A stretch of DNA of 64,000 nucleotides from Bryopsis sp. KO-2023 (taxonomy: Eukaryota > Chlorophyta > Ulvophyceae > Bryopsidales > Bryopsidaceae): the NCBI GenBank assembly GCA_030272585.1, contig BSYQ01000007.1:1120001-1184000 (forward strand), in the 5' to 3' direction. The notes beneath the pieces were generated by a model that did not search any database, had not been told where the DNA came from, and saw only the letters and a program-made list of their open reading frames with translations. The position numbers and the translations under genes are program-made. This document shows positions 24,548 through 33,800 of this stretch, piece after piece. How positions within the stretch are numbered: position 1 is the first letter of the stretch; every line of letters begins with the position of its first letter.

Positions 24548-24770
24548 AAAACGAACCATTCCTGGAAACGGACGTCTTTCTGCAGTTCGAAACAACGGAA
24601 CGAAACATGTTCTACCGATCACAGAACATAACAAACCATTCCTTGAACACAGACGTCTTGCTATTGTTCGACGCAACGAAACGAAACATGTTCTACCGAT
24701 CACAGAACATAACAAACCATTCCTTGAACACAGACGTCTTGCTATTGGTCGACGCAACGAAACGAAACGT
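24548..24770. repeat. 80-81-bp tandem repeat, three copies, in a probable 5' UTR
   Basis: The phrase AACCATTCC..GAA.AC.GACGTCTT recurs at 24551, 24631 and 24712, spaced 80-81 bases. Copies 2 and 3 are nearly identical and share TGTTCTACCGATCACAGAAC; copy 1 is diverged. One plus frame stays open through the array, so it reads as repeated peptide, but this frame differs from that of the downstream ATG at 24811. Confidence 0.75.
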
Positions 24771-24810
24771 AACAAAACAAGCTTGGCAGAGCACCTGAAC
24801 GAAGTTTTCG

Positions 24811-27800
24811 ATGGACGTGACTTGCAGGGCTCTCCTGACTTTCATCGTGGGCATCGTGATCGGTGTCTTCGTTGGGAGGAGCGAGGTCGGTTGTGGGAGC
24901 GCTGACGAGGTGGTGGTCTCACCCGTGGTGCCTGCCGTAGAATACTACTACGGTAGGTACTACGGTGAGATCGCTGTTGAGATGTGGAACCGTTCGCTGG
25001 AACGGAAAGCAAAACTGGTGAGTATGCATTTTGATGTCTTTTTTGTGGAGCCGCTGATATCTCTCAAGTTTTTCTGTGAATAAAGTTTCTGATTGGAAAT
25101 GAAACTGCAACATCGACAGTGAAGCACATCGATAATAAAGTACAGGCTCCCTCCTTTTCTACGGGGCTGATCATGATGGATCCATGAGATCATGATTTCT
25201 GTGCACCAATGCATCATGATTTGACTGTTTGTTGTGTGTGGGTGGTTAAGAAGGTTGGACAGGGGGGCAGGTTGTTTTTAAAAATAACTGGAAATACATT
25301 GACAATACGATTGGAAAGAGTACTTCGGGTTTTGCTGGAATGTTATGGGGTCATTCTGGGACATATAGAGGAACAGGCCCTGTGGAGTTTTTGATTTGAT
25401 CGATGATCTGGGGGATTAGTACGACAAACTGATACAGAATGGGACAATTTACTGAAGCCATTAGAAGCTGATTTACAGTTGATCAGCAGTTGGCTAGAGG
25501 TTGCGTTTCGACTATTTAAAGTCGGTCAGGATGAATGTAATACAGCCCACGAGTTTTATCTCTTCTTTTTGTCTCCGTTGTATTTTCCCAAAGTGGTTGG
25601 ACTCCTCCTGAAAAGGAAGTGACAATAGTCCTTCCGGATCTTTTTAAAGAGCAACCTCAAAAGTTTGGTTTCGGAGCCAGGACGGTTGTTCCAGAGGAAC
25701 CTTCGCTGGGCACCTTTATTGGGACCCAACAACGCTGGCGAGAGAGACGTGGGCACGTTTCCAAGAGCGGTTATCTCAGTGGGTGGCTCGTGAAGGGGAT
25801 AGTGTGGACGAGGAACGAGCTGCGGGACCGATACCGGACATCTTTCCCTTTGAGTATTCAACAACCTGGATAAAGGAGTACAAAGAAGGGAAACGGAAAG
25901 ATTTGGTAGAAGAATATCGAGCTGGACGTTGGAGTGAGCAAGAGTATAACGAACGTCTTCTTGCGTTAGAGAAAAAGAATTGTATTAGGGAGTTTTATCA
26001 GGCACGAAAGTTTGCCAGGGAAGCCGCCGTACGAAGACGAGCGGAACAGGAGCAAGAACAGAAGGCCCAACGAGAAGCGCAACACACTGACGAGGGAGTG
26101 TCGGGTGTTGAGCGCGAAGAAGTAGTTGAACAAGAGGGTGGTCAAGCCGGACCATCTGAGGACGTACAAGAAGAGCCTGTTGCGCCATTAATTCCAGGAC
26201 GGGAGATCGATCCCTTGGCTGCACTTCAAGCATTTGAGGATTCTCAGCTTGAGGAAGCGCCGGAAACATCAACCCCTGGAGACGGTATCCAACAGGGAGC
26301 ACCTAGTGGATCGGGACCTGTTGCCACAAGGGAAGAAGAAGTTGCAGAAACACAAGACGAAGTTCCAGCGGTCGAAGCAGCCGCAGACGCTGTCGCCACT
26401 GTAGAAGAAGTAGACGGAGGACCAGCATATTATCCTGGAGTGTCAAGATATCTGCCTCCGCCACGAGATCGCCCAAACGAGTTACCGTTCTTATTTGAAC
26501 GACCTGTTCGGCCTCGATTGATCGTGCCCCCAGAACCCACACCCAGTGACGAGTCGATATATCAGGCATCTCTGCGGCAGTCTTTGCTAACCGGACCACG
26601 ATTTGTTCCAGCAGCAGCCCCAGGTGTATTCCCTCTAGTTGACCCAGTTGTCACAGCGCCAGGATCAGCTGCACCGACTGGTGTAGTATCAGAGCCAACT
26701 GATTCACCTGGGCCAAGTGTACCACCTGTTACCCCTGACGTTGCTGAACCTCTTGATTGGGCTAGTCCAGAGCGGCCCACTACTTTCGCTACAGGGGCCC
26801 CTGACCCAGATCCTGGACTACCCTCATCCAGTGAGAGCGAAAGCTCCAGTGAAAGCGCACGATCGACAACACCTAGCCCCACAGGGGAACGAGCTGGTGG
26901 GCCAAGTAGTGGAGGATTCGGACCAGGAGGACCTCCACCACCGCCACCACCACCTCCACCACCACCTCCCCCACCGCCGCCAACACCGCCAGGAGGCCTA
27001 GGAGGAATGGCCGCTCCAGGTGCAGCCGCACCCCGGGGGTTTAATGTGAAATTAAGCAAGTTAACCGGAACCGAAGGTGAAGATGTGGCAGCTTGGTTGA
27101 ATCAGTATGAAGCCTTGGCAGAGGCAGGACAGTGGGACCGACCACCTACGGTGGCGGATGATCTGGATCAGCGTATCCATCGACTTGTGTTGTATTGTGA
27201 GAAATCAGCGTTGCAATGGACAATGAGTTGGCTGCAGCGGTACCCAGCAGCAGATCCACATCGGACATGGGCTCATCTGCGCGCGGATTTGGTTCATCGG
27301 TTTGATGCCGATTTGCAAACTCTTATGACCCGAGTGATGAACCGGCGACAAGGAAATCAAGAATCAGTACGGGAATATGAGCAAGCCTTGCGCGACTTGG
27401 GAACACGAATTGCAGATGCTGGAGGACCTGTTCTGGGGGATGCTGTTCTATTTCAAATCTTCAAATCAGGACTGAAGACTGATTTGATGGAAGCTCTCTT
27501 GTCTCACCATACAGACACGTTTGGTCAGGCCATTGAACGAGCGTCGTTTATTGAAAAGCAAAAGAAGAAACTCGGTGGAGGAAGGGCTCGAGTGAATGTG
27601 ATGGAAGAAACAGAAGAGGATGTCAGAGACAAACTGAACGTGGTGGTCACAGACCAGAGGATCAATGAACAGATTGATAATCTCCGTCATGAGGTTCGAA
27701 CGCATCAGAAGGTGACGGACAATCGGTTGAGAGGGCTGGAGCAAAATTCGCAGAAGCATGAGAAAGAGTATGACGAGTTGAAAACAATGATGAAGGATAT

Positions 27801-30800
27801 TTCAGGACAGATCCAAGGATTGGGTCAAGGAGGTTACAAGCCAGCGCCGTATCAAGGATATACCCAGCCAACAGGATGGAATCAGGCCCGAGGAAATGGA
27901 CGAGGAACAGGCTATGCAAATGGAAGAGGAGGACGATATCAAGGAGGTTATCAAGGAGGTTATCAAGGAGGACGAGGACGTGGGAATGGAAATGGACGTG
28001 GCAGAGGTCGCTGGAATGGGAATGGAATCCGATGCTTTGCCTGCAACCGAACTGGACATATGGCATTCCATTGTCCAGACAAGAGAGTGCACTTTTTCGA
28101 GGAAGAATACTTCGACGATGCCTACGTCATGAATTTCTCGCGAACTGAGGAAGCTCAATGTTTTACAGCAATGGAGGTCGACACCACTCTCCCAAGCGCT
28201 TTGGGAACACCGATGGAAATCGACGAAGTAGGTGAAGAGAAACAGTCAGAACCAAAAGAGAAGCATGTTGTGATTGAGGCAGAAGAGCGGACAGCGGAAA
28301 CAAGAACGGGACAAATTGATGAAAGGAAGAAGAAAGAAGAGGAAAGATATCCGCAACAGCAAGTGAATGTGGATGTACCAGTGCCAAGGATGCCGCTACC
28401 CATGCTTTCCAATAGTCCAAAGCCAAAGACCAAAGCGAAGCGTCAAGGATCCAAATCGCCACGAAAGAAAAACCAGGAAGGCGCTCGGAAGTTCACGACG
28501 GCTGAGGCAAAACGGATATTGGAAAATACAAAAGCAGAAATTCCATTGGCAGAACTCTGCGAGAAACACCCCGAAGTTGTCGATGCTTGGTTGAAATCGA
28601 TGAAGATACCGAAAGCCGCACAGGAAGGGATCCACCTGTACGCCACCGGCAGTAAACGTAAATATCGGGTGACAACAATAACAGCAAAGGTGATGGAACG
28701 ACGGATTCCACAAACCGTGGTGGATACAGGTGCAAGCGCATGTGTGATTGCAATGACAGAAGTGGAAAAGTTGGGGATCGAAGATTGGGTTACCACTCCC
28801 CGTGGTCGATATACTGATTGCAATGGACATGCGACCCAAGCAGCAGGATATATTGAAGCATTGCCAATAGCGGTGGGCCAATGCCGTCTCTCCGTTCCTG
28901 TGCATGTCATTCGAAGCACAACCTTTCCCTTGATTATAGGTACGCCTTGGCTTGGGAAAGCCTATGCTGAAATCCATTTCGGGTTCAAACAATTAATCCC
29001 TTATCGTCAAGGGCAACGGTTGAGTGCCGTTCCTATTCAGTTTGAGTCCGTGGAAGAGGCTCCAGAGTTTGTGGAAGAAGATATTTCAAGTGTTATGGGC
29101 CAGTGTGGAGACGATAGAACAGACCTTTTGGTTACATCTTTTTAGAAAGACCTTCCGTGTCAAATAAACTACGGGAAAAACGAGAAGGTCAGAAAAAGGA
29201 AACCCGGACGTGGTTTAAAAAGATACAAAGCCAGGTACAAAAGTTGAATCGGGAAAAAGAAAAAGAACGGAATAAACAATGGGAAAATACATGGGATCAA
29301 CAATGCCAGAGGTATTGTGATTCGGTGTATAATATGCAAGAGATAGAGAGAAAAATGAAACAAAAAGGACTTTCGTGGAAAGATGTTCGGGTTCCAGACG
29401 ATGAAGAGTTTTGGGATGATGCAATAGTATTTGAGCAAGGGAAAAACAACGGAAAAGAAAAAGTAAAAGGAAAAGAAAAAGAAAAAGGGAAAGGATATCG
29501 GGAGTTGTTGGACAATCTCAAAATTTCGTCGAGTTTGGGGAAAAAGAAAAGAAAAGAGTTACTCGATTTGTTGGAAGAATTCCCAGACGCTTGTGCGTGG
29601 GAGGCTAAAGATGTGGGGCAGACGAATGTTTGTTATCATGAAATAAATACGGGGGATAACAAACCGATTCGCCAAAATCCCTATCGTTTGAGTCGAAAAG
29701 AAAATGCAGTAGTAAAGGCAGAAGTAGTTCGAATGTTGGAAAATGGTGTGATCAGACCTTCAAAGTCAGCGTGGGCGGCTCCAATCGTTTTGGTACCCAA
29801 ACCAGATGGATCAATTCGGTTTTGTGTTGATTATCGGCAAATAAACAAAATAACGGTTCGTGATAGTTTTCCATTACCGCGCATTGACGACGCCCTCAAT
29901 CAGTTTGCGGGATCCAAATACTTTACCGCATTAGATTTAAGGTCAGGGTACTGGCAGGTTCGAATGGATGCGGATTCAGCAGAGAAAACAGCGTTTGTGA
30001 CGCAGGAAGGGTTATATGAATTCACGGTAATGCCCTTTGGTCTTTCCAATGCCCCTGCCACTTTTCAACGTTTGATGAATGAAGTTTTGGGTCCCTTATT
30101 ATGGAAGGGTGTAGTGGTTTATTTGGATGATATCGTGATCCATGCAAGTTCTTGGGAAGAGCATCAAAAGTTGTTGAGGGAAGTGTTGGAAAGGCTACGG
30201 GATGCTAATCTGCGGATTAGTCCACGAAAATCAGATTTTGCGTTTGAGGAGTTGTTATACCTCGGCCATATCGTTGGCAACGATCAGATCAAGATGAATC
30301 CGAAGAAAGTCTTCACGGTACGAGTGCAAACACCTCCGGTGAATGTCTCAGGACTACGGTCGTTCTTGGGGTTGACATCGTACTACCGAAGATTCATTCA
30401 AGATTATGCACAAGTGGCGGCTCCCCTCAACCTCCTTCTTCGGAAAAACGTACCCTATGTTTGGGGAAAGGAGCAACAGGCGGCGTTTGAGCATTTGAAG
30501 GAAGCGATCACTTCGGAACCAGCACTGGCAACACCTCAACTGGATCAACCTTACATCCTTCAAACGGATTGGAGTTCAGCCGCCATTGGAGCTGTACTGT
30601 CACAAAAACAGGCGGACGGAACAGAAAAGGTCATAGCCTATGCGAGCAAGAGTTTGAGCCCTGCGGAGCGAAACTATTCGGCTGTTGATGGCGAATGCCT
30701 CGCAGTCGTCTGGGCCTGTACTTATTTTCGGCCTTTTCTGTATGGAAATCGGTTCACCTTACAAACGGACCATCAAGCTCTAGTTTGGCTCATGACTGGG

Positions 30801-33800
30801 AAAAATCTGACGGGAAGACTGTTGCGATGGGCCATGCGATTGCAAGAATTTGACTTTGAGATCGAATATCGAGCGGGGAAGCGACATGCTAATGCCGATG
30901 CTCTCTCGAGATTACCAGTACCCTTGGATCACGGAGTAGGAGACAATAAAATTGTGCGAAGAAAAGGAACCGTGTTTACCAAGAAAAAGCAAGGAGTTGT
31001 GCAGAAGTAATGCCTCGAAAAACCGAGCCATGGGACGATCAGTTGTTACTGCAAACGCTGCAGGGGAGCAGTGCACTGATTGATATAGAAGATAGAGCAA
31101 AAAGAGAACGAATTCGAAAACGAGCGAAACGTTATCGCTGGCGAACTGAAACAGAGCACAAGTTGGAGTATTTGGACGCTGATCAGCGGTGGAAAGCAGT
31201 TCTTCGAACCGCGCGGCGAAGACAGACAATTCTGCGAGTACACACCCAAGGAGGACACATGGGGATCTATAAAACAGTGAAGAAGTTAAAGAAGAATTAT
31301 TGGTGGCCAAACATGGTCTCCACGGTACGAAAGCACCTGCGAGTTTGCCTTGGCTGTCGAAAGACAAGGAAAGCAACAATTCGGCCAGCACCTTATCGAC
31401 ATCAAGTGGTGCTACAGCCTTGGGAACGTGTTGGGTTAGACTTGATCACTCTACCCCGGGCAGAGCAAACATCCCATCGTTATGCAGTGGTTTTGATCGA
31501 CTACTACTCTCGGTGGACATGTTCGGGAGCCCTCTATTCAAAGGACAGTAAGGAAGTTGCAGCTTGGATCGAGGAGGAAGTGTTTTACCGATATGGAGCA
31601 CCACAAGTTTTGGTGACGGACAATGGAAAAGAATTCTTCGGTACCTTTTTGGAGGTCATGGAAAAATGGACTGTGTTGGTGAAACGTTCACGACCCCACC
31701 ATCCAGAGGGAAATGGGATGGTGGAAAGGGTAAATCAGGAACTACAACGAAAACTACGACAAATAGGCAACGGGTATATTCCCAGGGATTGGCCGAAGAA
31801 GCTCCCGCAGGCGTTATTCGAAATAAATACGAGAAAGCACTCAGCTACATGTGTGACACCGGGAGAAGCTTTCTTCCTTCGGGATTTAACACATGAGGAC
31901 ACAGAGGAAGACAAAGAGATCCGATATCAAAAACAAGGCGAATGGAGAGAAAAGGATGCTTGGGAAACGGAAAGGGTTATACTCTTTCGAATGCGGAAGG
32001 AGGATCAGAGGTGGCAACAAGGAGGGATCAACGTGGCCATGCACAAACAAAGAGTAAAAACACAGGTGCGCCGGCTGATGTCTCACTCTAAACGAGCGTG
32101 GAAACCGCTTCAAGTGGGGGACATGGTGATGGTTAACCCAGAGGAAAGAGTGTTTCGAGCGAAAAGGAATGCGTATACGGAAGGGCCATGGATGGTTCAG
32201 CGCCTGCAAGGATCACTCGTTTGGGTTGGTCAAACACCTAATCATTCTTGGGTGGTGCAAAGGCAGCAATGTGACCCGGTGGAACCAGAGACGTCGAACG
32301 AGGATGATGCATCGGACGATACCGAAAAAGAGGGACCTTTCGCCGATTTTCTCGCTACCCTGCCTGGAACGAAGACTATTGATACCCCCTCTTTCCTTTT
32401 ACTCTTTTTCTTGTTGCTTACGATGGACGCGCTGTGGGTTTACAACACCGACGAGGACGAACCTCAGGTCGATCCTACTGGGGATGTAGGCGATCCAGAG
32501 AGTTCAGAGTCGAGTGAATTGGAAGAAATGGATGTGGAGGCAGTTGTGGAACAGGTGGAGGTCGATCTGGAAGCCGTCGGAGGCTACGTCGAGTTGGAGG
32601 GCGATGGAGATCGTTGCTTTCGGCGGTTGCAGGACAGCACCAGTCGGCTGATCGAATACCTTCGTGATCAAGAAAACGTGATCACCACAACTGAGGAGCG
32701 CGCGCGAGTTTGGGAACGGCAAGTGGAAACACTCTCACGACAGGCGGAAACCGATCGGAACAGACATGCCGAGTTGGAAAGGGAGGTGGCGCGCCTTCGA
32801 GCGAACGCGGATCGGGTGGCTGTCGCGCCGTTGCATGTTCTCGGACCGCAGGGGGACATTTTGGAGTGCTTGGGGACGAGGAATCCAGGGCGGTGTTTTG
32901 TCTGCACAAGGCAACCCGGGGTCAGGGCTCGGCCACATCGCTCCTCTGCGTGTCGGTTGGTTGGCACGCATCACCAGCACCAGTTCTGCTGTTTTGGCAG
33001 AAGCAGACGTGCATGCTTACGCAAGATGGTGGCATGGTCGGTTGGGATGTCGTCGGGGATTGTGCGCGGTGAAGGGGCGGCTTTGGCGGTGGCTCTTCCA
33101 CTTCCGCGTGATCAGCTCGTCGCGATCACCCCTGCTGGCGAAAACCTGGATGTGGACCGCTTGCTCCGCTATCGCTGTGTTCAGTGCGACCTTATCGAGC
33201 TCCGTTTGCCGATCGGTTCCCATTGGCGGCCGCTCATTCAGACGATCCTCGTTAACCAACCCGAGATCTACGGCTTATATGTCAACCCGCGAATGACCGG
33301 CTCAGTAATAACGAAGACGCTGAAGGAGCTGTTTACGGCCGACCGGGTGGCAGGACGTATTGATTGGAGGCCTGATTACGAGCCCGCAGAGAGTGTGGAG
33401 GAGTCGTCGGAGTCGTCGGAGGACGTTGTGGAATCGTCGGAAGAATCGGCTCCCGATTTCTAGTGAGATGACTGTTTGGGGTATTTTTGTTTTGTTTGTT
33501 TCTGTTGATTTTTCAGGGTGTTCTGTCCTTTCTGGGGACATGATTTCTGGAGACATGATCTCTGTGGACATGATTTCTGTCGATATGATTGCTGTGGATA
33601 TGATTTCTTTTTCCTTTTCCATTGGAAGCAAATTCGGGACGAATTTTCAAAGGGGAGAGTAGGGACAGCTGTGGGTGGTTAAGAAGGTTGGACAGGGGGG
33701 CAGGTTGTTTTTAAAAATAACTGGAAATACATTGACAATACGATTGGAAAGAGTACTTCGGGTTTTGCTGGAATGTTATGGGGTCATTCTGGGACATATA

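Noticed and set aside
26562-27059. Gly-rich minus frame within the retrotransposon
   Set aside because: Antisense of the Gag proline run.
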